64,000 bases of DNA from Chryseobacterium aurantiacum. GTDB taxonomy: Bacteria; Bacteroidota; Bacteroidia; Flavobacteriales; Weeksellaceae. The notes beneath the pieces are model-generated. The model did not search any database. It saw only the letters and a list, made by a program, of their open reading frames with translations, and was not told the DNA's origin. The position numbers were made by a program, and so were the translations under genes. This document shows, piece after piece, positions 44,139 through 52,212 of this stretch. Position 1 is the stretch's first letter; each line of letters starts with the position of its first letter. Location: NCBI RefSeq assembly GCF_003020585.1, contig NZ_PXUE01000003.1, positions 186,001 through 250,000 of the forward strand. Direction: 5' to 3'.

Positions 44139-44978
44139 ATGAAGTTTTCTGTACTTATAGCCCATTACAACAACGCGGTACTGTTCAAGGATTGCTACAA
44201 CTCTCTGCTACTGCAGACCTATCCGAACTGGGAAGCCGTTATAGTAGATGATGCCTCTTCAGAAAGTGAAAGAGATCAGGTGAAAGCCATCATTGCAGGA
44301 GACGAGAGATTCAGATTTTTTGAAAATGAAAAAAACAGTGGTGTTGGGGTTACTAAAAGCAGACTCATAGAGCTGGCTGCAGGAGAGGTTTGTGGTTTTG
44401 TAGATCCTGATGATGCCATTCTTCCGACAGCCATCGAAAAGGCCATGCAGATTTTTGAACACAAAAAAAATGTGGTACTCACCTATTCGCGTTTTATGGG
44501 ATGTGATAAAGATCTTAAACCTATTGCTGCCTACAAATCAGCAATGCAGGTAAGGAACAACGACCCTTATTTCTTTAATTATCCTATCCAAATTGGTCAT
44601 TTTACGACGTTCCGAAAGGATGTTTATGAACAGACCGAAAAAATGAACCCGGAATTAAGAATCGCTGAGGATCAGGATTTATATCTGAAGATGTACGAAA
44701 AGGGTGATGTTTACTTCATTGATGACACCAATTATCTGTACAGGGCACATTCCGGAGGGATTTCTCAGAATGACAATAAGGGAAGATCCTATGATTATTT
44801 TGCTCAAGTGGTTTTCGCAACAATGAAAAGAAGAAAGCTCACAAGCATCAATGGAAAAAAAATTCCGGAAAAATATACCAATCATCAGGAAATTTTCTCC
44901 CTTTTGGAATATCAGCATGGTATTGGCTATAGAATAAAGAAGAAAATAATTATTGCTTTACAAAAACTGTTCAGATAA
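44139..44978 (+). CDS. Family 2 glycosyltransferase
   Basis: 279 residues. SVLIAHYNNAVLFKDCYNSL, IVDDASSESERDQV, NSGVGVTKSRLIE and FVDPDDAILPTA (metal site) form a standard GT2 domain; EDQDLYLKMYEKG lies in the acceptor part. The C terminus is a basic amphipathic helix. The stop and the next start share one base (TAATG), so the next glycosyltransferase is coupled to it. Confidence 0.88.
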   Translation: MKFSVLIAHYNNAVLFKDCYNSLLLQTYPNWEAVIVDDASSESERDQVKAIIAGDERFRFFENEKNSGVGVTKSRLIELAAGEVCGFVDPDDAILPTAIEKAMQIFEHKKNVVLTYSRFMGCDKDLKPIAAYKSAMQVRNNDPYFFNYPIQIGHFTTFRKDVYEQTEKMNPELRIAEDQDLYLKMYEKGDVYFIDDTNYLYRAHSGGISQNDNKGRSYDYFAQVVFATMKRRKLTSINGKKIPEKYTNHQEIFSLLEYQHGIGYRIKKKIIIALQKLFR

Positions 44979-46138
44979 TGTCAGAAAATAAAAAAATACA
45001 GGTTCTTTTCAGGCATCGCTCTATGGAAATGGGAGGTGTGGAAAAGGTTATATTGAGTATGCTCAACAATCTTAATCCTGAAAAGTTTGACATTACCGTT
45101 TGCCTTAACCTCAATCAGGGAGAACTGCGGGATGAATTTCCAAAACATATAAAGAAAGTATATTTAACGGAAGGGAAGGAAAGTTTTTCACAAAATCCTC
45201 TTATTCATAAACTTCAGCTTATCCGCCGAAGAATGAAGCTTTCACAAGCTCTAAAGGATCACAAGGTATCTGATCGTATTCTTGGAAATAAAAAATTTGA
45301 TATTGAGATTGCCCCCACATATGCCGCTTTCTCATCTGTGATTAACTCCAGCAACGGATCTTCAAAAAAAATAGGATGGTTTCACTCTGAAATTAATGTT
45401 CCTGGGATGCAGCCGCTGGTTCCGGAAATTCTTAAGAACTTTCCTCAATTTGATCATATGATCTACTGTTCTCAAAAGATTAAGGATATCATGCATCAGT
45501 CCTATCCTGATTTGTTATACCCAGCAGAAAGTGTGGTGATTAATGCTATTCCTATTGAAGAAATTAAAAAGAAAGCCGAGGAAAAGATAAACGATCTTCC
45601 TCAAGGGCCTATTTTTGTTTCCGTAGGGCGTCTTCATACCAGAAAAGGCTATCATAAGCTCATTGACGCTCATAAAAGGTTAATTGACGAGGGATTTCAT
45701 CACAGTGTTGTTGTTGTAGGTAATGGAGAGGAAAGGAAAAACCTGACAGAGCAGATTCGTGTTAATAATGTTCAGGATACCTTTATTTTGTGTGGTAACA
45801 GGATGAATCCTTATCCTTATATTAAAAACGCAGATTACTTCATCCTTTCCTCCGAGTCAGAAGCATGGCCACTTGTAGTTGCTGAAGCTTTGATTCTTCA
45901 AACCCCGATTATTGCCACTGACACTGGTGATGTAAGTGTCATGGTAAAAGACAGAGAAACCGGATACCTCATCAATTATGACACCCATGAAATGTATGAA
46001 GCCATGAAAGTTTTTCTAACGGATCAGGAGCTTATTGCCAAGATCAGAAAAAATCTTGAAACAATAGAAGATCAGTTTGACAATCAGAAAATCTTCAATG
46101 CTGTAGAAAAGATTATTGAGAGTCTTCATCAAAAATAA
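44978..46138 (+). CDS. Family 4 glycosyltransferase
   Basis: 386 residues, GT-B fold. The acceptor-side loop MEMGGVEKVIL is near the N terminus, FVSVGRLHTRKGYHKLIDAH starts the C-terminal domain, and SSESEAWPLVVAEALILQTPIIATD carries the EX7E donor-site motif. It is a paralogue of the enzyme at 50086, sharing the KGY..L.D.HK.L.DEG segment. It ends directly against the stop of the reverse-strand ketoreductase gene with no gap. Confidence 0.92.
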   Translation: MSENKKIQVLFRHRSMEMGGVEKVILSMLNNLNPEKFDITVCLNLNQGELRDEFPKHIKKVYLTEGKESFSQNPLIHKLQLIRRRMKLSQALKDHKVSDRILGNKKFDIEIAPTYAAFSSVINSSNGSSKKIGWFHSEINVPGMQPLVPEILKNFPQFDHMIYCSQKIKDIMHQSYPDLLYPAESVVINAIPIEEIKKKAEEKINDLPQGPIFVSVGRLHTRKGYHKLIDAHKRLIDEGFHHSVVVVGNGEERKNLTEQIRVNNVQDTFILCGNRMNPYPYIKNADYFILSSESEAWPLVVAEALILQTPIIATDTGDVSVMVKDRETGYLINYDTHEMYEAMKVFLTDQELIAKIRKNLETIEDQFDNQKIFNAVEKIIESLHQK

Positions 46139-46897
46139 TTACTGCGCGGAATAGCCTCCGTCTACTACCAGATTGGAACCTGTAATCCATCTTGCGGCAT
46201 CAGAGAGTAAGAAAATACAGGCATTGGCCACGTCTTCAGGTGTCCCGATTCCCAGAGGATGTTTTTTAAGGATTTCCTCAGCAGCTTCTTCGCCGATATT
46301 TTCAAACATCTTTTCCAAAATAGGGGTATTTACCATGGCCGGGCTGATACTGTTAACGCGGACATTACTTCTCGAAAGTTCCATGGCCATAGAACGTGCT
46401 CCGGAAATAACGGCCCCTTTGCTGGAGGAGTAAGCAGCTTTTCCGATTTCACCAACCATTCCTGCTACAGAAGAAATAAAGACAAAACTAGAAGTTTCGG
46501 TTTTATATTTTTTAAGGGACAAAATCTTGGCGATTTCAAAACCGGCAATCACATTAACAGCAAAAATATCATGGTAAAGCTGTGGGGTATGTTTTTTTAG
46601 TGGTAGCGTTTTTTCTACTCCTGCACAGTGGATAAAGCCTGAGATCTTTCCTAATTCTGATACTTTTTCAGCAACTAGTTCCTCAAGGTTTTCACATTCT
46701 GCAATATCTGCAATAATAGTTTGAGTTTTGGTCTCCGGAGCCAGCATGGATACTGTTTTCTGAAGCTCTTCTTCATTCCTTGCAATCAGGATAAGGTTTG
46801 CACCACTCTTGCTGCATTCTACAGAACAGCTTCTCCCGATTCCGGAAGAAGCCCCTGTAATAAGAATATTTTTATCTTTTAATGAAAACTGATTCAT
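46139..46897 (-). CDS. SDR-family 3-ketoacyl-ACP reductase-like protein (FabG-like)
   Basis: 252 residues, classical short-chain dehydrogenase. TGASSGIG (residues 14-21) is the NADPH-binding motif, FIHCAGVEK the NNAG equivalent, and S143 (about), Y156 and K160 the catalytic residues in SSVAGMVGEIGKAAYSSSK. VDGGYSAQ closes the protein. As the gene overlaps the ACP gene by 1 nt, and KAS III lies before that, reduction of a 3-ketoacyl-ACP is the natural reading. A sugar or other alcohol dehydrogenase role cannot be excluded from sequence. Confidence 0.88.
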   Translation of the reverse strand: MNQFSLKDKNILITGASSGIGRSCSVECSKSGANLILIARNEEELQKTVSMLAPETKTQTIIADIAECENLEELVAEKVSELGKISGFIHCAGVEKTLPLKKHTPQLYHDIFAVNVIAGFEIAKILSLKKYKTETSSFVFISSVAGMVGEIGKAAYSSSKGAVISGARSMAMELSRSNVRVNSISPAMVNTPILEKMFENIGEEAAEEILKKHPLGIGTPEDVANACIFLLSDAARWITGSNLVVDGGYSAQ

Positions 46898-47130
46898 TAA
46901 TCTTCAAAGTTTTCTTTACCAATAATATTTACAAGATCTGCTACCGTCTGAACGTCTTTAAAATGCTTTGTATCAATCTTTTTACTGAAATTCTCATCTA
47001 CAAAAGCAATAACAGAAAGTAAACTGATTGAATCATAGCTTTCCAGCTCTTTAAGGTTTGTGTCTAATGTAAGAGTTTGATCTTCTTCTAATTCTTCTTG
47101 TAACTTTTCTAAAAAAACGGATGTCTTCAT
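46897..47130 (-). CDS. Acyl carrier protein
   Basis: 77 residues, with phosphopantetheine serine S34 in ESYDSISLLSVIAFVDE (DSI instead of the usual DSL). It is strongly acidic. It lies 27 nt after the KAS III gene and overlaps the reductase gene. It differs widely from the carrier at 39804, so the locus has two dedicated carriers. Confidence 0.9.
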   Translation of the reverse strand: MKTSVFLEKLQEELEEDQTLTLDTNLKELESYDSISLLSVIAFVDENFSKKIDTKHFKDVQTVADLVNIIGKENFED

Positions 47131-47157
47131 ATATTTTTTATTTTATGATGTTTATAA

Positions 47158-48132
47158 TTAAATTTCCAATATGGTTGCGCCCCAGGAATAACCTACTCCA
47201 AAACCTGCCACTAGAATTTTACCGCCTTCTTTTAACATTCCTTTATCCATCATATTTTTCAATGCAATTGGAATGGTTGCAGAAACCGTATTCCCTGTTT
47301 TTTCCATGTCAATATAGAACTTCTCTGCGGGTATTTTGGTTTTCTTTCTAAGATAATTCAACATGAAAGAATTAGCCTGATGAAAAACAAAATGGTCAAT
47401 ATCATCCATTGTCAGCCCATTAATCTCCATTGTTTCCTTTACAAGACCCGGAATATTTTCAATAGTAAAATTAAAAATCTCAGGTCCGTTCATATATAGA
47501 TTTTCGGGTTCAAACTCATTTTCAGGATTCAGTTCAAAATCTGTTCTGAAAGCTCCTTTTTTCACAATAAGATTTTCAGCACCACTTCCATCTGTTCCCA
47601 GGCAGAACTTATAGTCTTTTCCGTTGTCAGCTTTTTCAATAATAGCTGAAGCAGATGCATCCCCGAATATGCTTCGGTTTCCTTTATCTTTTGGATTAAT
47701 ATGCTTTGTATAGGTTTCTGAAGTGATCAGCAAAATGCTTTTAGCGATTCCTCCTGCAATCAAACCTTTGGCAAATGCCAGCCCATAGACAAATCCTGAG
47801 CATCCCAGGTTAAAATCCATGGCTCCTATATTTTTTCTAAGCCCAAGCTTATCCTGCAAAATGCAAGCCGTAGTGGGAAGAAAATAGTCCGGGCTTTGGG
47901 TACAGAAGAGAATAAAGTCTACTTTTTCTCTGTCGTAGCTCTCAAAAAGTTTTTCTGATGATTTTACGGCAAGGTCTAATACCGTTTCATTTTCTGCCGA
48001 GATGTGGCGTTGCGAGATGCCTACTTTTTCCTGGATCCTATCGGAACTCCATTCGGGGAACTCTTTTTCCAAATCCTCGTTGGTAAGAACCAGCTCCGGC
48101 AAATAATATTCTATTTTGGAAACTTTTATCAT
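47158..48132 (-). CDS. 3-oxoacyl-ACP synthase III-like protein (KAS III, FabH-like)
   Basis: 324 residues. The catalytic set C111 (FNLGCSGFVYGL), H251 (VFHQANSF) and N281 (GNTVSATIPIAL) is complete, as in E. coli FabH. The enzyme condenses an acyl-CoA with malonyl-ACP. I start at the ATG at 48132; seven further upstream residues from 48153 would include the -7 element and are unlikely. With the ACP and the reductase it forms a three-gene set, probably dedicated to a short acyl group for the glycan, because the housekeeping FabH is normally encoded elsewhere with rpmF and plsX. Confidence 0.9.
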   Translation of the reverse strand: MIKVSKIEYYLPELVLTNEDLEKEFPEWSSDRIQEKVGISQRHISAENETVLDLAVKSSEKLFESYDREKVDFILFCTQSPDYFLPTTACILQDKLGLRKNIGAMDFNLGCSGFVYGLAFAKGLIAGGIAKSILLITSETYTKHINPKDKGNRSIFGDASASAIIEKADNGKDYKFCLGTDGSGAENLIVKKGAFRTDFELNPENEFEPENLYMNGPEIFNFTIENIPGLVKETMEINGLTMDDIDHFVFHQANSFMLNYLRKKTKIPAEKFYIDMEKTGNTVSATIPIALKNMMDKGMLKEGGKILVAGFGVGYSWGATILEI

Positions 48133-48150
48133 ATAAATTCTTTTTCTTTG

Positions 48151-48158
48151 CAAAAGTA
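48151..48158 (-). promoter_or_regulatory. -7 element for the KAS III-ACP-reductase operon
   Basis: Reverse-strand TACTTTTG, a full TANNTTTG match, 18 nt before the ATG. The -33 position has no clear TTTG. The next gene is divergent and only 44 nt away. Confidence 0.45.
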
Positions 48159-48176
48159 AAAAACAAATTTACAATA

Positions 48177-48746
48177 ATGATATTCATATACCGAATAGTA
48201 CTTAAAATACATTCCGTCTATCATACCTTTTTAAACAAAGCCAGTTTAGAGGCAGCAAAATATCATGGTATGAAAGTAGGGAAAAATTTCAATATGCCGG
48301 ACAAAATCTATTTTGGAACGGAGCCTTATCTTATTGAAATTGGTGATGACGTTAATATTGCTGCAGGTGTAAGATTTGTTAACCATGGAGGAACCACTAC
48401 CCTGCTGAGAAAGCTTCCGGGATATGAAGATGCTAGAATTCTTGGAAGGATTAAAATTGGCAATAACTGTACAATAGGAATCAATTGTGTTATTACTCAG
48501 GATGTGCAGATTGGAAACAACTGTATATTGGGAGCCAATTCTGTTTTATCGCAGTCTATGCCGGATAACACTGTATTTATTGGTAATCCTGCTCAATTTC
48601 TTTGTACCATTGAAGACTATGGAGACATTGTTTTAAAAAACAATCCGGATTACCCGAGAGAACTGGAAAAAGACCGCAAAAAACTGGATGAATACATTAA
48701 GGCCAATCTTCCACACAAATACAAAAAAGCAAGAAGAATAAAATAG
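48177..48746 (+). CDS. Hexapeptide-repeat acyltransferase
   Basis: 189 residues: a hydrophobic and basic N-terminal part (about 1-35), then hexapeptide repeats (IGDDVN, IGNNCTIGINCV, IGNNCILGANSV) ending in FIGNPAQFLCT, and a charged C-terminal helix. It belongs to the maltose/galactoside acetyltransferase group of left-handed beta-helix enzymes. It is divergent from the KAS III operon, so it could use the acyl group made there, but acetyl-CoA is the family default. Confidence 0.85.
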   Translation: MIFIYRIVLKIHSVYHTFLNKASLEAAKYHGMKVGKNFNMPDKIYFGTEPYLIEIGDDVNIAAGVRFVNHGGTTTLLRKLPGYEDARILGRIKIGNNCTIGINCVITQDVQIGNNCILGANSVLSQSMPDNTVFIGNPAQFLCTIEDYGDIVLKNNPDYPRELEKDRKKLDEYIKANLPHKYKKARRIK

Positions 48747-48850
48747 ACCGACAGGGTTTTAGTTCTGATGAAACAATGTATTTATTTTTCTAAATTCCTT
48801 TTGTTTAATAATAAATTCTCAGTATTTCAGAACAGAAACTTTATTTTTTA

Positions 48851-48858
48851 TACTTTTG
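48851..48858 (+). promoter_or_regulatory. -7 element for the glycosyltransferase at 48891
   Basis: TACTTTTG, a full TANNTTTG match, ending 32 nt before the start codon. There is no good -33 TTTG. Confidence 0.4.
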
Positions 48859-48890
48859 TGTTAGACCTAATGATGAATTAAAGATCACAA

Positions 48891-50024
48891 ATGAATAAAA
48901 AAATTTTATTTGTATACTATCAGAATATTAAAATTGGTGGTGTAGCTAAAGTGTTAACTAATATCACTTCCAATTTAGCAGACCGGGGTTATACTATTGA
49001 AATCCTTTTTTTAATGGCTCCTCATGACGATTTTTATACCGTCAACCCTAAAATCAAAAAACATTATATAGATTCATTTGCAGACAAGTATTCTCAGTTT
49101 GCATTGCATATCAGAGAAAAATACAGTTCTGCTCCCAAAATACATACAGCCTACTCCTATCTTTATGACTGGGGTTCCTACAGGGTATTCCGGGACTGGA
49201 TCAAGGAAAATCATCATCATTACACTACTATTGTTACATGCTGGTACAAACTGGCCACCATGCTCTCATTTGATAAGGAAATCAGCAAGAAAACCATTGC
49301 CTGGGAACATTCTTCATTTCGGGTAGGAGGCATGATCTATGACAAAATGCTAAGAAAGAATTATCGGAAATTAAAATCTATTGTTAGCATCAATAAACCT
49401 TCTGTGGAGTATTATGAAAAGTTGAATACAACCTTTTTCATCCCTAATCTTTCGGATGGAATTTATGAAGATCTTACATTTACTCCTAATCATGAAAAGG
49501 AGAATATCATCAGCTTTGCCGGAAGACTGGATAAAACCAAGAATGCAATAGATCTGGTTAGGATTTTCAAAGACACTCCAAAACCGGCAGACTGGAAGCT
49601 ACAGGTCATTGGTGAGGGACCAGAAAGAGATACTATTGCAGCCTATATAAGAGATCATAATCTGGAAAACAGCGTTTTCTTATTGGGGCCTAAAACCCCT
49701 GAAGAAGTGGCCAAATTATTAGAAAAGTCAAAAATATTTGTTTTTACCTCCTTAAGTGAAGCATTCGGATTGGTTCTGGTAGAAGCCATGTTCTGTAGCA
49801 ATGCTATTATTTCTTATGATTGCGAATTTGGGCCATCAGATATTATTAATGAGAAAAATGGTTTTTTAATACCTTTACATGATAGAAAAATGTTTTCTGA
49901 AAAGCTTGAACTCCTGATTCATGATGAAGAACGGCTCGCTAGCTTGATGAAATCCTCTTTTGAAGAATCAAAAAAATGGAGAAAAGAGGCTATATTAGAG
50001 GAATGGGACAAACTCCTTCAATAA
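48891..50024 (+). CDS. Family 4 glycosyltransferase
   Basis: 377 residues, GT-B fold. ILFVYYQNIKIGGVAKVLTNI is the acceptor loop, ISFAGRLDKTKNAIDLVRIF opens the donor domain, and TSLSEAFGLVLVEAMFCSNAIISYD is the EX7E motif. GPSDIINEKNGFL is typical of GT4 enzymes that add to lipid-linked glycans. It is the first of a short forward unit with the next two genes. Confidence 0.92.
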   Translation: MNKKILFVYYQNIKIGGVAKVLTNITSNLADRGYTIEILFLMAPHDDFYTVNPKIKKHYIDSFADKYSQFALHIREKYSSAPKIHTAYSYLYDWGSYRVFRDWIKENHHHYTTIVTCWYKLATMLSFDKEISKKTIAWEHSSFRVGGMIYDKMLRKNYRKLKSIVSINKPSVEYYEKLNTTFFIPNLSDGIYEDLTFTPNHEKENIISFAGRLDKTKNAIDLVRIFKDTPKPADWKLQVIGEGPERDTIAAYIRDHNLENSVFLLGPKTPEEVAKLLEKSKIFVFTSLSEAFGLVLVEAMFCSNAIISYDCEFGPSDIINEKNGFLIPLHDRKMFSEKLELLIHDEERLASLMKSSFEESKKWRKEAILEEWDKLLQ

Positions 50025-50085
50025 ACTAAATTATCCGTTATAAACAGCAATAAATATTTTTCATAAAATATAAAGATTCTCCTGA

Positions 50086-51231
50086 ATGAAGAAAAAAATT
50101 CTTATACGTATTGGTTCCCTGCGCCATGGAGGTGCAGAAAAGGTTTTGATCAATTTCCTCAAAAACCTTCCTGAAGACAAATATGAAGTTGATTTATTAA
50201 TTAATCTCTATACAGGAATGTACATTCAGGAAGTTCCGTCATGGGTTAATTTACATTATCTTCTGAAGGGAGAAATGATTACCACCAACAGGCCTCATGA
50301 GATTCCTATAAAAGCATTCAGGGTACTTTACCAAAAAATGTTTCTTTTATTTCCATCTCTTCTGTACAAGTTTGTTTTAAAAAACAAAAAATACGATGTA
50401 GAAATAGCTGCTATTCATGGGATGTACAGAGAATTGTTATCCAGTCCGCAAAAAGATTCTAAGAAAATCATCTGGATTCAGAATGACATTTTCAACCTTA
50501 AGGCATATACTCCGGAAGTGATTCAGCAACTCTTCAGGTTTAACAGGATCCTTGTTATTTCCAATAAGCTAAAGGAAGAAATGCAAAAACTGGCTCAAAG
50601 TGAAAAAGAAAAACAGGCGGTTATTAAAATTTTCAACCCTATCGATAAAGAAGATACTTTACAAAAGGCAGACATAGAGATCAATGATTTCCCTTTTTCT
50701 AAAGATCTACCAACCTTTGTTACCATTGGAACTGTTTATCCGCAGAAAGGCTACGACAGACTTCTTGACGTTCATAAAAAATTAATGGATGAAGGTTTAA
50801 AGCATCAGATCATCATTATTGGTGATGGATATGATTTTGAAAATATTCAGGGAAAACTTAATCAATTGGGACTTCAGGAAACGGTGAAAATGCTGGGATT
50901 CCGAAGCAATCCTTATCCTTACCTTAAAAAATCAGACTTTTATATCATGTCTTCCCGACACGAGGGATTTCCTACCATTATTGCTGAAGCCCTTATTCTG
51001 AATAAACCGGTAGTTTCTACAGATGTTTCAGGGATCAGAGACTTGTTACAGGATGGGAAACTAGGTCTTATTACTCCTAATTCAGAGGAGGGAATCTATG
51101 AGGGGATGAAAAAAATACTTACCGACAAGGACCTTTCAAAACAGTACGAAAGAGAAATTACCAATACAGACCTACCGTTTGTATTGGAGAAATCGGTAGC
51201 GCACCTTCAGGAAATTATAGATAAAATATAA
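50086..51231 (+). CDS. Family 4 glycosyltransferase
   Basis: 381 residues. RIGSLRHGGAEKVLINFLKNL, FVTIGTVYPQKGYDRLLDVHKKL, MSSRHEGFPTIIAEALILNKPVVSTD (EX7E) and GLITPNSEEG are typical GT4 motifs. It is paralogous to the enzyme at 44978. The following acyltransferase begins 10 nt after its stop. Confidence 0.92.
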   Translation: MKKKILIRIGSLRHGGAEKVLINFLKNLPEDKYEVDLLINLYTGMYIQEVPSWVNLHYLLKGEMITTNRPHEIPIKAFRVLYQKMFLLFPSLLYKFVLKNKKYDVEIAAIHGMYRELLSSPQKDSKKIIWIQNDIFNLKAYTPEVIQQLFRFNRILVISNKLKEEMQKLAQSEKEKQAVIKIFNPIDKEDTLQKADIEINDFPFSKDLPTFVTIGTVYPQKGYDRLLDVHKKLMDEGLKHQIIIIGDGYDFENIQGKLNQLGLQETVKMLGFRSNPYPYLKKSDFYIMSSRHEGFPTIIAEALILNKPVVSTDVSGIRDLLQDGKLGLITPNSEEGIYEGMKKILTDKDLSKQYEREITNTDLPFVLEKSVAHLQEIIDKI

Positions 51232-51241
51232 AATATTTGCC

Positions 51242-51796
51242 ATGCCGGATTACACGATAATACAGAAAGATTTTTACAGAGAAAAAGGCCAATGGCTTTC
51301 TACTGTTGGGATTTGGAAAAAATGTATCAATCCCAATCTTCATTACATTTATATTTTAAGAAAAGCACAAAAATATCCGAAGAAATCTTTTTCCGGTATA
51401 TTCTGGAGGGTAATTTTAAGGCATTATCAAATAAAATATGGTTTTCAAATCTACCCTGAAACTGAAATTGGGGAAGGGCTGTACCTTGGACATTGGGGAG
51501 CACTTGTCATCAATCCTAAAACTAAAATCGGAAAGAACTGCAATATTGCCCAGGGTGTTACCATAGGCCAGCAAAACCGAGGAAAAAATGAAGGCTACCC
51601 TATCATTGGTGATGAAGTATGGATAGGTCCCAACGCTGTTATCGTTGGAAATGTAAAGATTGGCAGCAATGTACTGATTGCTCCCAATGCCTATGTCAAT
51701 TTCGATGTTCCGGATGATTCTGTCGTAATGGGAAACCCAGGAAAGATCTCCCCAACCACAGAAGCAACGAGCGGTTATATCAACAATAAAGTATAA
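51242..51796 (+). CDS. Serine-acetyltransferase-like hexapeptide acyltransferase
   Basis: 184 residues. The N-terminal helical part (about 1-60) resembles that of CysE/SAT-like proteins; GLYLGHWGALVINPKTKIGKNCNI and IIGDEVWIGPNAVIVGNVKIGSNV form the beta-helix, ending NPGKIS. The histidine in YLGHWGAL is the likely catalytic base. Being last in a glycosyltransferase operon, it probably acetylates a sugar rather than serine. An intrinsic terminator follows after 74 nt. Confidence 0.87.
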   Translation: MPDYTIIQKDFYREKGQWLSTVGIWKKCINPNLHYIYILRKAQKYPKKSFSGIFWRVILRHYQIKYGFQIYPETEIGEGLYLGHWGALVINPKTKIGKNCNIAQGVTIGQQNRGKNEGYPIIGDEVWIGPNAVIVGNVKIGSNVLIAPNAYVNFDVPDDSVVMGNPGKISPTTEATSGYINNKV

Positions 51797-52212
51797 AGCT
51801 GAACAGGCTCAAATGAAATCCTTTTAAAAGGAAAACACCAAAGACTATTTAACATAACATATTCATAATCAATAATAAATCACACATCAATGTTGTGGGA
51901 TTTATTATTTTTATTTACTTTTACAAAAAAAATAAAGAGAGCGATGCTATCATTTATTTTTCATAAAACTAAAAACACTTACCATGAAAAAAAACACTCA
52001 GATTCATCCTGGACGGTTTAAAAACTGTCATTTTCCTACTCTTTTTGATTTCGAAAAATAAAGATCTACGGTTTAAAATTAGAAAACTGTAAACATTTGC
52101 GTGTTTATAGCCCTTGCATTTTCATTATCCGTCAGTGAGAATCGCAATATAATTTGACTGTTTATTTTAATATGTACTCAAAACACAACACTTAACAATT
52201 CCTCGGAACATT
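51797..52212. other. Intergenic region holding a terminator and a long leader
   Basis: The first part holds the terminator of the glycan locus. Beyond it lie a near-consensus promoter (TTG at 51893-51895, 20 nt, TACTTTTA at 51916-51923) and a 25-codon open frame (51984-52061, beginning MKKNTQIHPGRF) of unknown meaning. Nothing else was recognised. Confidence 0.5.
51871..51915 (+). terminator. Intrinsic terminator at the end of the glycan locus
   Basis: An 11-bp stem (51871-51881 with 51899-51909), extended by three more pairs after a mismatch, then a T-rich tail. It closes the forward unit that ends with the acyltransferase. Confidence 0.7.

Noticed and set aside
51242..51796. Serine acetyltransferase CysE for cysteine synthesis
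   Set aside because: The context is a glycosyltransferase operon, so a sugar acetyltransferase is the more likely role.
51984..52061. 25-codon open frame upstream of the type IX cargo gene
   Set aside because: Too short and without a family or a good ribosome-binding site; noted only as part of the leader.
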